Shown: positions 35,354-44,935, numbered from the stretch's first letter. The stretch: DNA of 64,000 nt from Lachnospiraceae bacterium (GCA_017442865.1 JAFRXK010000023.1:36592-100591); one strand, 5' to 3'. Notes: generated by a model from the letters alone, not told the origin. A program made the numbers and translations.

Positions 35354-36349
35354 TTATTTTGCCTGTGCCTGTACAGCAGTAATAGCAACAACGCCAACGA
35401 TATCATCCGCGCTGCAGCCTCTTGAAAGGTCATTTACAGGAGCTGCGATACCCTGTGTTACAGGACCGTATGCCTCTGCCTTTGCAAGTCTCTGTGCAAG
35501 CTTGTAGCCGATATTTCCTGCGTCAAGGTCAGGGAATATAAGTACATTTGCCTTGCCTGCAACATCGCTGCCCTTTGCCTTTGATGCGCCTACGCTAGTA
35601 ACGATTGCAGCGTCAAGCTGAAGCTCTCCGTCTAACTTAAGATCAGGATACTGCTCCTTAGCAATAGCTGTAGCCTCAACAACCTTGTCAACATCTGCGT
35701 GCTTTGCACTGCCCTTTGTAGAATGTGAAAGCATGGCAACAATTGGCTCCTTCTCAACCAAAAGTTCAAATGACTCTGCTGATGAACCTGCGATAGCTGC
35801 AAGTTCTTCCGGATTCGGATTCTGATTTAAGCCTGAATCTGCAAAAATAAATGTACCGTCTGCACCGTATTCACAATCCGGCACAACAATTAAGAAAAAT
35901 GCTGACACAAGCTTTGTGCCCGGCTTTGTCTTTATAATCTGAAGGCATGGTCTAAGCGTATCTGCTGTTGAGTGGCATGCTCCTGAAACCAGACCGTCTG
36001 CGTCACCCGACTTTATCATAAGGCAGCCATAGTATGCATAATCATTTAAAACAATCTCTCTTGCCTTCTCTTCTGTCATACCCTTATTCTTTCTAAGCTC
36101 AACAAATAAATCAATATACTCCTGAGTCTTCTCATATGTATAAGGATTGATAATTGTAGCTCCCGAAATATCAAGTCCCTTGCTGTTCTCCTCAACCTGC
36201 TCAGGTGTACCGATAATGATAAGGTTTGCAACACCCTCTGCAAGAATCTTCTCTGCAGCTTCAAATGTTCTTCTGTCCATTGACTCCGGAAGAATGATAG
36301 TCTTCTTATCAGCCTTTGCTCTCTGCTTTATAACGTCAATAAATCCCAT
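35354..36349 (-). CDS. pta: Phosphate acetyltransferase
   Basis: Interconverts acetyl-CoA and acetyl phosphate, central to acetate formation in fermenters. 331 residues of the PTA_PTB fold: IILPESMDRRTFEAAEKIL (about 18-36), LVSGACHSTADTLRPCLQII (about 120-139), FFLIVVPDCEYG, FADSGLNQNPN, AMLSHSTKGSA, ELQLDAAIV and FPDLDAGNIGYKLAQRL. AAAGGAG precedes the ATG. Acetate kinase, usually adjacent, is not in this window. It is transcribed from the promoter at 36394 and probably continues into yceD-rpmF. Confidence 0.96.
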   Translation of the reverse strand: MGFIDVIKQRAKADKKTIILPESMDRRTFEAAEKILAEGVANLIIIGTPEQVEENSKGLDISGATIINPYTYEKTQEYIDLFVELRKNKGMTEEKAREIVLNDYAYYGCLMIKSGDADGLVSGACHSTADTLRPCLQIIKTKPGTKLVSAFFLIVVPDCEYGADGTFIFADSGLNQNPNPEELAAIAGSSAESFELLVEKEPIVAMLSHSTKGSAKHADVDKVVEATAIAKEQYPDLKLDGELQLDAAIVTSVGASKAKGSDVAGKANVLIFPDLDAGNIGYKLAQRLAKAEAYGPVTQGIAAPVNDLSRGCSADDIVGVVAITAVQAQAK

Positions 36350-36393
36350 GGCTCTTAATCTCCTTTTCTTTTTTTATAAAATTACTAACAAAC

Positions 36394-36422
36394 ATTATAC
36401 ACCTGTATTTTTTTATATACAA
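36394..36422 (-). promoter_or_regulatory. Predicted pta promoter
   Basis: On the minus strand TTGTAT (36417-36422), 17 bases, TATAAT (36394-36399), about 45 bases before the pta start. Confidence 0.65.
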
Positions 36423-36513
36423 GCTAAATTTCATTTCAAATGCTTTATTGTGTAAAACCATGCCATTCCGGCACTTAAAATCATGCTCAGACGGCAAAAA
36501 TAATAATAAAATA

Positions 36514-36542
36514 TTGATTCACGCGCTGCCTGCCTGTATAAT
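36514..36542 (+). promoter_or_regulatory. Predicted tmcAL promoter
   Basis: TTGATT (36514-36519), 17 bases, consensus TATAAT (36537-36542). The leader of about 100 bases holds three short GCCACAGCA-like direct repeats but no clear structure. Confidence 0.7.
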
Positions 36543-36648
36543 TAACTTGTTATGGCAATGCCAAATATTTGCCACAGCAATATCAAAGCATTTGACTGCA
36601 ACAATGTTAAAACACCTGCCGCAGCAGGGTTAAAATATAGGAGAAGCC

Positions 36649-38076
36649 ATGAAGGTCGCAGGATTAATTACTGAATACAACCCGTTCCACAACGGACATT
36701 TAATTCATATTGAGGAAGCAAAAAGGCTTACGAAAGCAGACTGCCTTGTAGTCGTTATGAGCGGAAGCTTTGTTCAGCGCGGCGAGCCGGCAGTCATGGA
36801 CAAATATCTGCGTACCAAGATTGCATTAATGGCAGGTGCTGACCTTGTTATTGAGCTTCCTGCGCCGTTTTCCTGCGGCAGCGCAGAATATTTTGCGGGA
36901 GCCGGCGTTGCAATCCTTGACAAGCTGGGCGTTGTAGACAGCCTTGTGTTCGGAAGCGAATGCGGTGATGTAGATGCTTTGACAGCTATTGCCAAGGTGC
37001 TGGCTGATGAGCCGCAAGAATTCAAAGTGCTTATTGCGGAAGCTTTAAAATGCGGCATGCCTTATCCGGCTGCTGTAAGCAAGGCCGTAAGCAAATATAT
37101 AAACACCTGTGCGAACAGCACAGACGTTTTGGGGCAGTTTGACGCACATATTGCTTATAATAATAATGATTTCCCGAATTTAAACTCTTACTATGAACAC
37201 AATGATTATATAAATCACATAGATAATATCCTTGCTGAACCTAACAATATGCTCGGAATCGAGTATATAAAGGCTTTGATTAAGCGTGGCTCAAATATCA
37301 AGCCTGTAACATATAAAAGAAACGGCAGCTACAATGATACCGCATTATCATGCGAATATCCTTCGGCCTCTGCGCTTCGCGCAGCGCTTTTTAATCGTCC
37401 GGATATTGATACCCTTGCAGAGCTGCTTAAAAGCACAGTACCGCCGTATGCCGCAGAAATCATGCTTGAAAACTATAACAGGACATTTCCTGTAAGCATC
37501 GACGATTTTTCAAACCAGTTGACCTACCTTCTGCTTTCAAAAACAGAAGAAGATTTAACTGTATTTTCGGATGTCTCCAGAGATATTGAAAGCCGCATAA
37601 AAAAGTCTGCAAAAACAGCCGCCACCTGCTCAGGAATAATCGACGCTGCAAAGACAAAGGCATTTACGAGAACGCGCATATCAAGGTGCCTTATGCACAT
37701 TCTTCTGAACATTAAGGCTGCAGATATGGACAATTACAAGCATAACAACGATTTTATATCCTATGCAAGAATTCTGGGCTTTAGAAAGGACTCCTCCGCC
37801 CTGCTTTCTGCAATAAAGAAGCAGGCGTCGATTCCGCTTATAACCAAGCTTGCGGGCTATGAGGATATTTTAAATGACGCTGATATCAAAATACTTGGCA
37901 CTGAAATATTTGCAAGCGACATATTTCAGGCGGCAGTTTTGTACAGACAGGAGAAAGTATCCCCAGCTGTCAAAGCAGACGGTACTGACAATGCAGGCAG
38001 CGCTGACAATGCAGACAATAGAGAAAATAAAATGCCTCCTGCTAATGAATTCACCAGAGGCGTGATTATAATATAA
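36649..38076 (+). CDS. tmcAL: tRNA(Met) cytidine acetate ligase
   Basis: Forms N4-acetylcytidine at the wobble base of elongator tRNA(Met) using acetate and ATP (family formerly YlbM/DUF795). 475 residues. The nucleotidyltransferase core has GLITEYNPFHNGH with the HxGH signature (His14-His17), MSGSFVQRGEPAVMDK, IELPAPFSCGSAEYFA and FGSECGD (about 104). The middle region YPSASALRAAL is also conserved. The last 35 residues are Asp/Asn/Ala-rich and low in complexity (DNAGSADNADN), an unusual tail. TAGGAG precedes ATG. It is divergent from pta. Confidence 0.93.
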   Translation: MKVAGLITEYNPFHNGHLIHIEEAKRLTKADCLVVVMSGSFVQRGEPAVMDKYLRTKIALMAGADLVIELPAPFSCGSAEYFAGAGVAILDKLGVVDSLVFGSECGDVDALTAIAKVLADEPQEFKVLIAEALKCGMPYPAAVSKAVSKYINTCANSTDVLGQFDAHIAYNNNDFPNLNSYYEHNDYINHIDNILAEPNNMLGIEYIKALIKRGSNIKPVTYKRNGSYNDTALSCEYPSASALRAALFNRPDIDTLAELLKSTVPPYAAEIMLENYNRTFPVSIDDFSNQLTYLLLSKTEEDLTVFSDVSRDIESRIKKSAKTAATCSGIIDAAKTKAFTRTRISRCLMHILLNIKAADMDNYKHNNDFISYARILGFRKDSSALLSAIKKQASIPLITKLAGYEDILNDADIKILGTEIFASDIFQAAVLYRQEKVSPAVKADGTDNAGSADNADNRENKMPPANEFTRGVIII

Positions 38077-38087
38077 ATGCAACACAA

Positions 38088-38142
38088 GGGGGCATCGCAG
38101 AATAAGTGATTTTTTTAAATCTTCTTACAGAGCGATGCCCCC
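38088..38142. terminator. Convergent terminator between tmcAL and the UPF0210 gene
   Basis: GGGGGCATCGC (38088-38098) and GCGATGCCCCC (38132-38142) form a perfect 11-bp stem enclosing a T-rich loop. It lies between two converging genes and is probably bidirectional. Confidence 0.7.
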
Positions 38143-38160
38143 ATATTATATCATAATATA

Positions 38161-39525
38161 TCAGTTCTTAAAGCTATGTATCGGCGCCGGTATTCTTCCA
38201 CCCCTGTTTACAAACGCCTCACAGGAGTATCTGTTTACAGGCATGACCGGCGCATATCCCAACAGACCGCCGAACTCTACCGTATCTCCGATATCCTTGC
38301 CGACTACAGGAATAAGACGCACTGCAGTTGTCTTCTGGTTTACCATACCTATTGCTGCCTCATCTGCGATTATGCCTGAAAGTGTTGCGGCAGTAGTGTC
38401 TCCCGGAATCGCAATCATATCAAGGCCGACGGAGCATACGCAGGTCATGGCCTCAAGCTTCTCTAAAGTAAGTGCATTTCTGTTGACTGCATCTATCATG
38501 CCCTGGTCCTCGCTTACAGGGATAAATGCTCCGCTAAGTCCGCCAACGTATGAGGACGCCATCACGCCGCCCTTTTTAACCTGGTCGTTTAGCAGGGCAA
38601 GTGCTGCCGTAGTTCCCGGTGCACCGACTGATTCAAGACCGATTTCCTCAAGGATTTCAGCCACACTGTCTCCGACTGCAGGCGTAGGCGCAAGTGAAAG
38701 GTCTACTATGCCAAAAGGTATGCCAAGACGCTTTAAAGCTTCCTGCGCAACAAGCTGACCGACTCTTGTAACTTTAAATGCAGTCTTCTTTATTGTCTCA
38801 CAAAGCACCTCAAAGTTCTCGCCTCTTACGCTCTCAAGCGCAGTCTTGACAACGCCAGGGCCGCTTACGCCGACATTTATGATTGCGTCTGCCTCGGTAA
38901 CGCCGTGAAACGCTCCCGCCATAAATGGGTTGTCATCAGGCGCATTGCAGAATACCACAAGCTTGGCGCAGCCAAGCGAATCATTGTCCTTTGTAAGCTC
39001 GGCAGTCTCTTTAATCATCTCGCCCATAAGCTTCACGGCATCCATATTGATGCCGGTCTTTGTTGAGCCGACATTTACCGAGCTGCACACCCTGTCAGTA
39101 ACCGAAAGTGCCTTTGGAATAGCGCGCATAAGCAGCTCCTCTGCCGGTGACATGCCCTTTGATACAAGTGCTGAAAAACCGCCGATAAAATTGACCTTAA
39201 CTTCCTTTGCAGCCCTGTCAAGCGTCTTAGCAATGGTCACAAAGTCATCCGGCGTTTTGCAGGCTGCGCTTCCGACAAGTGCAATCGGCGTTACGGAAAT
39301 ACGCTTATTTACGATTGGAATACCATACTCCAGACCGATTTCATTTCCTACTGACACAAGATCCTTTGCATATGAAGTAATCTTGTTGTATATCTTTTCA
39401 TTGAGCACATCAAGATCCGGGTCGCAGCAGTCCAAAAGACTGATGCCCATAGTAATGGTTCTTACGTCAAGCTTCTCATGCTCAATCATATTATTGGTTT
39501 CGTTGACCTCTAAAAAATTAATCAT
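38161..39525 (-). CDS. PFL family protein (UPF0210)
   Basis: A 454-residue protein of the UPF0210/PFL family, structurally related to pyruvate formate-lyase-like barrels by family name, with no proven activity. The N-terminus [20 protein letters not shown] and [13 protein letters not shown], the glycine-rich [31 protein letters not shown] and the C-terminal [20 protein letters not shown] are diagnostic. No glycyl-radical RVxGY motif is visible. GGTGGAG precedes ATG. It lies 11 bases after the ACT-domain gene, its usual partner. Confidence 0.93.
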   Translation of the reverse strand: MINFLEVNETNNMIEHEKLDVRTITMGISLLDCCDPDLDVLNEKIYNKITSYAKDLVSVGNEIGLEYGIPIVNKRISVTPIALVGSAACKTPDDFVTIAKTLDRAAKEVKVNFIGGFSALVSKGMSPAEELLMRAIPKALSVTDRVCSSVNVGSTKTGINMDAVKLMGEMIKETAELTKDNDSLGCAKLVVFCNAPDDNPFMAGAFHGVTEADAIINVGVSGPGVVKTALESVRGENFEVLCETIKKTAFKVTRVGQLVAQEALKRLGIPFGIVDLSLAPTPAVGDSVAEILEEIGLESVGAPGTTAALALLNDQVKKGGVMASSYVGGLSGAFIPVSEDQGMIDAVNRNALTLEKLEAMTCVCSVGLDMIAIPGDTTAATLSGIIADEAAIGMVNQKTTAVRLIPVVGKDIGDTVEFGGLLGYAPVMPVNRYSCEAFVNRGGRIPAPIHSFKN

Positions 39526-39536
39526 GACTCCACCTC

Positions 39537-39809
39537 TTAAATTCTATGCATTTTTGTAAATATCTCTTCACGCTGACAGCGAATCTTTACGCCAATCTCC
39601 TCGCCAATCTGGGCAAGCTCATTTACAATATCCTCAAAAGGCTTATTTGACTGGCTTACATCCACTATCATCATCATATTAAAATAATCCTGAACTATTG
39701 TCTGCGATATATCTTCAATATTTACTCTGTTATTTGCAAGATATGTACAAATCCTTGCAATAATACCGACTGTATCTTTACCCACTACTGTTATAACTGC
39801 CTTATTCAT
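39537..39809 (-). CDS. ACT domain protein (UPF0237)
   Basis: A 90-residue single ACT domain, probably an amino-acid-sensing partner of the UPF0210 protein encoded next to it. It begins [20 protein letters not shown], with the conserved second half [19 protein letters not shown]. The frame extends five codons further, but GGAGG six bases before the ATG at 39809 sets the start. Such ACT proteins resemble GcvR halves by sequence; the ligand is unknown. Confidence 0.92.
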   Translation of the reverse strand: MNKAVITVVGKDTVGIIARICTYLANNRVNIEDISQTIVQDYFNMMMIVDVSQSNKPFEDIVNELAQIGEEIGVKIRCQREEIFTKMHRI

Positions 39810-39842
39810 GTTTTCCTCCGTCATAATGTTATATTTTATATT

Positions 39843-40640
39843 TTAAAACTCTAGCACGCGGGACATCACATCCCTTGGCGCAACCTCTATATTAAAATCA
39901 TTGCCCTTATATTCGTTGTCGCCCATGGTTATCTCAAGCTTTACCGTCTCATAGGCGAGCTCTGCCATATTGTTTTCCTTGCTTAAATGTCCTAAAAGAA
40001 TACCCTTCATGTTGTCATGAAGCAGCTCGCATAAAAGCTGTCCCGAACGCTCATTTGAAAGGTGTCCATAATCGCCGAGTATTCTTTTCTTCAGATAATA
40101 CGGATACGGCCCTGTCTCAAGCATTCTTATATCATGATTTGCCTCGATGACCATCGCATCAAGTCCCTGAAGATGATTCGTAACATAGCTTGTGTAATTG
40201 CCAAGGTCGGTGACAACCGCTGCGGATTTTTTTCCCGAGCTTACCCTGTAGCCGCAAGGCATCGCAGCATCATGTGTTGTATCAAAGGCATTTACCCTTA
40301 TATCACCTATATTAAAATCCTCGTCTGTGTTGATAACATGCAACAGCTCTTTGTCAAACTCGCCGAGGCTCTTCATCCTTTTTATCTCATCAATCGTTCC
40401 CCTAGTTGCGTATATCGGAACATGATGCTTTCTCGCAAACACGCCCAGTCCGCATATATGGTCGCTGTGCTCGTGCGTAATCAGCACGCCGCCAAGCTCA
40501 GACGCCTTAATGCCAAGCTCGCCAAGCCCTGCTTCTAATCTCTTGTTTGTAATTCCTGTATCAACTATTATATGTGTATTGTCGGAGCCTATGTAAATAC
40601 AGTTTCCGCTGCTTCCGCTTGCAATACTTGCCAGTCTCAT
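39843..40640 (-). CDS. MBL fold metallo-hydrolase, YycJ/WalJ-like
   Basis: A 265-residue metallo-beta-lactamase-fold hydrolase. Metal ligands are in THEHSDH (about 54-60), DTTHDAAMPCGY (about 120), VVTDLGNYT and GHLSKENN near the C-terminus. The N-terminus MRLASIASGSSGNCIYI matches the YycJ/WalJ group, thought to act on nucleic acid or in cell-division control; the substrate is unproven. TGGAG precedes ATG. It follows coaE across a repeat-bearing gap. Confidence 0.9.
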   Translation of the reverse strand: MRLASIASGSSGNCIYIGSDNTHIIVDTGITNKRLEAGLGELGIKASELGGVLITHEHSDHICGLGVFARKHHVPIYATRGTIDEIKRMKSLGEFDKELLHVINTDEDFNIGDIRVNAFDTTHDAAMPCGYRVSSGKKSAAVVTDLGNYTSYVTNHLQGLDAMVIEANHDIRMLETGPYPYYLKKRILGDYGHLSNERSGQLLCELLHDNMKGILLGHLSKENNMAELAYETVKLEITMGDNEYKGNDFNIEVAPRDVMSRVLEF

Positions 40641-40650
40641 TTCTTACTCC

Positions 40651-40800
40651 ATTCTGCCGCCTAAGGGCAGCATAAACAGTTATGTATATTTATATGCGTT
40701 TTCATTTGTATATTCAGCCGCCACTGCCGGACAGCATATCTTGTTATGTATAATTTGTATATTCTGCCGCCGTCACGCAGCATAAACAGTTATGTATATT
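40651..40800. repeat. Intergenic repeat, three imperfect copies
   Basis: Copies beginning ATTCTGCCGCC or ATTCAGCCGCC occur at 40651, 40712 and 40761. The first and third also share GCAGCATAAACAGTTATG, followed by TATATT. They lie between coaE and the MBL gene. No reading frame or clear structure. Confidence 0.65.
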
Positions 40801-40903
40801 AACGTCAGGCTCGTTCGCACAAATTCATCGTCTGTGAGGATAAGCCGACGATATTATAACAAAATATTATTCTCTGAACAAGTATAATATTTATGCCAAT
40901 GAA

Positions 40904-41515
40904 TCACATCTCTCCCATGATTCGCAGGTACTCCTTCTTTAACTGCTTTTTAGTATATTCAAAATCGCGGCTGTTGTTGATTACCGCCTGACAGGCCGCC
41001 CTCATCGCCCTGTCGCCGAGCTGGTTCTTCATAATACTTAAGCATTTGCTCCTTGTGTAGCCTCGCGAGCTAATAAGCCTCTCAATTCTTAACTCCTTCG
41101 GCGCATATATATACCAAAGCTCGTCGCAGATTAAATCATAATGGTCTTCAATCAGCAGCGCCGCTTCAATGACTATCAGACAGTCCTTGTCATTTTGCTG
41201 CCTTAAAGCTTCTATCTCCTCTAAAATATCCTTCTTAACCGCAGGGTGGACTATTGAATTGAGCAGCTGCCTTTCTTCTTCGTTGTTAAAGATTCTTCGT
41301 GAAAGCATTGAACGGTCCAGCTCTCCGTCGCTTTTTAGCACTTGCGTTCCAAAGCTCTTTACTATATTGTCAAAGCACTCCGTTCCCGGACACATAAGTC
41401 TTCTTCCGACCTCATCCGCCATAATAATATGCGCGCCGTATTCTTCTTCAAGAAAGCTTAGAATCCGGCTTTTACCCGAGCCTACGCCGCCCGTAATGCC
41501 GATTATTTTAAACAT
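40904..41515 (-). CDS. coaE: Dephospho-CoA kinase
   Basis: Phosphorylates dephospho-CoA at the 3' ribose hydroxyl, the last step of coenzyme A synthesis. 203 residues with P-loop GITGGVGSGKS (about 6-16), DEVGRRLM, HPAVKKDILEEIE and LLIEDHYDLICDELWYIYAP. AGAGGGTGG precedes ATG. It starts 19 bases after polA, a common clostridial pairing. Confidence 0.95.
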   Translation of the reverse strand: MFKIIGITGGVGSGKSRILSFLEEEYGAHIIMADEVGRRLMCPGTECFDNIVKSFGTQVLKSDGELDRSMLSRRIFNNEEERQLLNSIVHPAVKKDILEEIEALRQQNDKDCLIVIEAALLIEDHYDLICDELWYIYAPKELRIERLISSRGYTRSKCLSIMKNQLGDRAMRAACQAVINNSRDFEYTKKQLKKEYLRIMGEM

Positions 41516-41534
41516 GAAACCACCCTCTTATAAG

Positions 41535-44174
41535 TTATTTCGTCTCGTACCAGCTTGCGCCCGTACTTATGCTTACCTCAAGTGAAACCCTCATATCTGC
41601 CGCGCCCTTCATCTGCTCCTCAAGAATCTCCTTAACCCTATCGACCTCGTTCTGTGGAGTTTCAACCAGCAGCTCATCATGCACCTGAAGAATTATCCTT
41701 GCCTTCAGTCCTTCATTTCTAAGCGCCCTGTCAACCCTTATCATGGCTATCTTCATAATATCCGCCGCTGTTCCCTGAATAGGCGAATTCATAGCAATTC
41801 TCTCGCCAAACGAGCGCTGCATGAAGTTTGATGAACTAATCTCAGGCACCGGTCTCTTTCTTCCAAATTCGGTTACAACATAGCCCTTTTCCTTTGCGTC
41901 AGACACCTGCTTATCTAAGAATGCCTTTACCTGCGGATACGTCTCAAAATAGTGATTTATATATTCAAGAGCCTCTTTTCTGCTGATGCTTAAATCCTCG
42001 CTTAAGGCAAATGCACTTATACCATACACAATACCGAAATTTACTGCCTTTGCATTGCTTCGTAATGTCGGCGTCACCTCTTCAAGCGGCACGCCAAACA
42101 CCTGTGAGGCTGTTATCCTGTGAATGTCCTGCGCCTGATTATAAGCATTTATAAGGTTCTCATCACCCGACATATGCGCAAGTATTCTAAGCTCAATCTG
42201 CGAATAATCCGCATCCACAAATACGCAGCCCTCCTTCGGCACAAACACCCTTCTAATCTCCCTGCCGAGAGCCATCCTTACCGGAATGTTCTGAAGGTTC
42301 GGCTCTGTGCTGCTGATTCTTCCTGTCGCGGTAATCGTCTGATTGAACGTACCATGTATTCTTCCGTCCTCACTTATGAATGCTGAAAGTCCGTCTGCAT
42401 AGGTGGACTTTAATTTTGTAAGCTGCCTGTATTCCAGTATCTTTGCAACAACCTCATGCTCAGGAGCAAGCTTGTCAAGCACATCCGCAGATGTAGAATA
42501 GCCTGTCTTTGTCTTTTTGCCATGTGGCAGCTGTAATTTTTCAAATAAAATAACTCCGAGCTGCTTCGGCGAATTGATATTAAATTCTTCGCCTGTCAGG
42601 GCGTAAATTTCCTTCTCAAGCGCATCTATCTGCACAGAAAGCTTATCACCATACTCCTTAAGCTCATCTCTTCTTACAACCACTCCCGCCTTCTCCATAC
42701 GGTCCAGGCTGTATATAAGAGGCATCTCTATTTCTTTAAAAAGCTTAAGCATGCCCTCCTTATCAAGCTTGTCAACCAGAAGCTTACCTGCCGCAAACGG
42801 CACATAAGACATATAAGCAGCATATATCTTAAACTTATCGACATCATTTTCAAATGCAGCCTTAAGCGAGCTCTTGCCCATAATATCGTCTCTTCGCTTC
42901 ACAGTAAGTCCCATATAATCTCTCGCTATATCATCATAATCATAGCTGTTTTTCAAAGGATTTAACAAATATGCAGCAACACCCGCATCAATAACTCCGT
43001 CTCTCTCACAAATATCTGCAAGCTTTAACTGTTCCTTAAGATTCATAACCGAAATCTCAGGAATCGTGTTAAACAGCTTCTCTGCCCGGTCTGTGATATA
43101 TTCAGGTGTTACAAAACCGCCGACAGCGATTACATAAGTGTCCCCACCCTCAAATGTTATTGAAAGTCCTAAGACCTCATTAGCCTCCGATGCAAGCCAC
43201 AGGCCGGCTTTAGACGCCTTTAACGCCTTTGCAAGTATTTCCTCTGTCTTTGCAAAATCATCTATCAGTACAAAGTCTGCTTCAACATCATTTTTGCTCT
43301 TTGCCTCTTCATCAAATCTGGCAAGAAGGCTCTTGAACTCAAGCCTGCTCATTATGTCAAAGGCTTTCTGGTTGAACATGCCCTCTATATGAGCATCTGA
43401 CAATTCAAACTGTACCGGGCTGTGGATATCAATGGTTGCAAGCGTCTTACTCATAACAGCCATATCATAATGCTCCAAAAGACTGCTCTTTGCCCTGTTA
43501 GGCTTTATGGCATCAACATTTGCATAGGCATTTTCAATGGAATGGAACTCTGAAATGATGCCAAACGCCGTCTTTTCACCTATTCCCGGCACACCCGGAA
43601 TATTATCAGATGTATCACCCATAAGAGCCTTCACATCTATGAACTCCACAGGCGTCACGCCCATAAGCTCTTTTACATCTTTGTCAAAATAATTTTCTAT
43701 AGTTGTCGTACCATGCTTTGTCTTCGGAATGCGGACGCATATGTGCTCACTTGCAAGCTGGAGCATATCACGGTCTCCCGATACAAGCGACACCTCAAGT
43801 CCTTCCTTCTCACTTTTTTTTGCGACAGTACCCAGAATATCATCTGCCTCATAGCCCGGAAGCTCCATAATCTTAACGCCCATCGCATTAAGCACTTCCT
43901 TCATAAGCGGCACCTGCTGTCTTAGCTCCTCCGGCATAGGCTTTCTCGTGCCCTTATACTCCTTATACATCTCGTGCCTGAAGGTCGGATGATGCACGTC
44001 AAACGCCACAGCGAGATACTCCGGCTTCTCCTCATCAAGTATTTTAAACAAAATGTTAAGGAATCCATACACTGCATTTGTATGTATTCCCTCTGAATTC
44101 GTCAAATCAGGCATTCCGTAAAATGCCCTGTTAAGTATACTGTGTCCGTCTATTAATACTATCTTATTATTCAT
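41535..44174 (-). CDS. polA: DNA polymerase I
   Basis: Repair and Okazaki-fragment polymerase, 879 residues. The 5'-3' exonuclease domain (1 to about 290) has LIDGHSILNRAFYG, GYEADDILGTVA and LMGDTSDNIPGVPGIGEKTA. The 3'-5' exonuclease-like region (about 300-470) lacks the metal-binding Asp-x-Glu (LWLASEANEVLGLS stands there), so proofreading is probably absent, as in Bacillus Pol I. The polymerase domain holds motif A VDADYSQIELRILAHMSGD, motif B RSNAKAVNFGIVYGIS and motif C LQVHDELLVE. GGAGG lies five bases before ATG. Confidence 0.96.
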   Translation of the reverse strand: MNNKIVLIDGHSILNRAFYGMPDLTNSEGIHTNAVYGFLNILFKILDEEKPEYLAVAFDVHHPTFRHEMYKEYKGTRKPMPEELRQQVPLMKEVLNAMGVKIMELPGYEADDILGTVAKKSEKEGLEVSLVSGDRDMLQLASEHICVRIPKTKHGTTTIENYFDKDVKELMGVTPVEFIDVKALMGDTSDNIPGVPGIGEKTAFGIISEFHSIENAYANVDAIKPNRAKSSLLEHYDMAVMSKTLATIDIHSPVQFELSDAHIEGMFNQKAFDIMSRLEFKSLLARFDEEAKSKNDVEADFVLIDDFAKTEEILAKALKASKAGLWLASEANEVLGLSITFEGGDTYVIAVGGFVTPEYITDRAEKLFNTIPEISVMNLKEQLKLADICERDGVIDAGVAAYLLNPLKNSYDYDDIARDYMGLTVKRRDDIMGKSSLKAAFENDVDKFKIYAAYMSYVPFAAGKLLVDKLDKEGMLKLFKEIEMPLIYSLDRMEKAGVVVRRDELKEYGDKLSVQIDALEKEIYALTGEEFNINSPKQLGVILFEKLQLPHGKKTKTGYSTSADVLDKLAPEHEVVAKILEYRQLTKLKSTYADGLSAFISEDGRIHGTFNQTITATGRISSTEPNLQNIPVRMALGREIRRVFVPKEGCVFVDADYSQIELRILAHMSGDENLINAYNQAQDIHRITASQVFGVPLEEVTPTLRSNAKAVNFGIVYGISAFALSEDLSISRKEALEYINHYFETYPQVKAFLDKQVSDAKEKGYVVTEFGRKRPVPEISSSNFMQRSFGERIAMNSPIQGTAADIMKIAMIRVDRALRNEGLKARIILQVHDELLVETPQNEVDRVKEILEEQMKGAADMRVSLEVSISTGASWYETK

Positions 44175-44210
44175 GTCTTCCTCCGAACCAAAAGCAAATT
44201 TATTAAATAA

Positions 44211-44549
44211 TTATATTTTCCCAAGTATATAATCTGCTAAAAGCATCACACAGACAGTAGCAGCCATTCCCGAAAATATATTTTTTACCGTTGACAGCAC
44301 CATGCTTGTCCTCGAATACTTTCTCATCTGTCTAAGTTCCTTTTTAAGTCTGCCCTTCAAATCATAGGATTCGGGCTCCTCAAAGGTTTCAAGCCTGTTA
44401 TAGCCCATATAAAACATATAATATGTCTCAAGCTCGTCCCTGCAGACCTCGCAACACTCTATATGCTCAAGAAAAGAAAACATCTGCGCATCACTCAAAG
44501 TCCTGTTTATATATGGCATGATATTCTGCTGGGTGTTAATACATTTCAT
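44211..44549 (-). CDS. Zinc-finger (zf-HC2-like) single-pass membrane protein
   Basis: A 112-residue protein with a cytosolic His-x3-Cys-x2-Cys motif (HIECCEVC, about 30-37), the pattern of zf-HC2 anti-sigma factors, and a C-terminal transmembrane helix (FSGMAATVCVMLLADYIL). The inferred role is a membrane-tethered anti-sigma or binding protein, but no sigma factor gene is adjacent. Two in-frame ATGs are present; the one at 44549 is better spaced from AAAGG. It precedes polA by about 36 bases. Confidence 0.7.
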   Translation of the reverse strand: MKCINTQQNIMPYINRTLSDAQMFSFLEHIECCEVCRDELETYYMFYMGYNRLETFEEPESYDLKGRLKKELRQMRKYSRTSMVLSTVKNIFSGMAATVCVMLLADYILGKI

Positions 44550-44694
44550 AAGCATAATCCTTTCTGCCTTAAATATATTTCATTATACTAAACTCATTGT
44601 AATATTTAAAGCTTATTTTGAAAAAGGTTTGCATTGACAGAGAGGCTTTGTCAGGACGGGTCTGCTGATGACCTCATTTTTTTGCCGGTGCGAA

Positions 44695-44732
44695 CTTAAA
44701 AAGAAAAGCACCAGACCATAATAGTCTGATGC
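44695..44732 (-). terminator. Rho-independent terminator of tRNA-Leu
   Basis: On the minus strand GCATCAGAC pairs with GTCTGGTGC (44724-44732 and 44708-44716, one G-U), followed by TTTTCTTTTTAAG. It lies 18 bases past the tRNA 3' end. Confidence 0.85.
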
Positions 44733-44750
44733 CCTGCCCCTGCCAAGGAA

Positions 44751-44833
44751 TGCGGATGGTGGGACTTGAACCCACACGAGGTTGCCCCCGTCAGATTTTG
44801 AGTCTGATGCGTCTGCCATTCCGCCACATCCGC
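44751..44833 (-). tRNA. tRNA-Leu (anticodon CAA)
   Basis: An 83-base class II tRNA. The acceptor stem GCGGATG pairs with CATCCGC and the discriminator is A. The anticodon stem TCAGA/TCTGA encloses the loop CTCAAAA, giving anticodon CAA (reads UUG). A long variable arm (CGGGGGCAACCTCG) and the T loop GGTTCAAGTCC are present. The 3' CCA is not encoded, since TTC follows the discriminator. Confidence 0.97.
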
Positions 44834-44905
44834 TCACGCAAAGGATATTTTATCATATCGGCATTTAAAACGCAAGTACTTTTGATTAAACTTTGCATAA
44901 AATAA

Positions 44906-44935
44906 CAGGGTATCGAAATCAACCTCGACACCCTG
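44906..44935 (-). terminator. Terminator after degV
   Basis: CAGGGTATCGA (44906-44916) and TCGACACCCTG (44925-44935) pair with one mismatch. On the minus strand the stem is followed by TTATTTTATG. It lies 55 bases past the degV stop. Confidence 0.7.
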
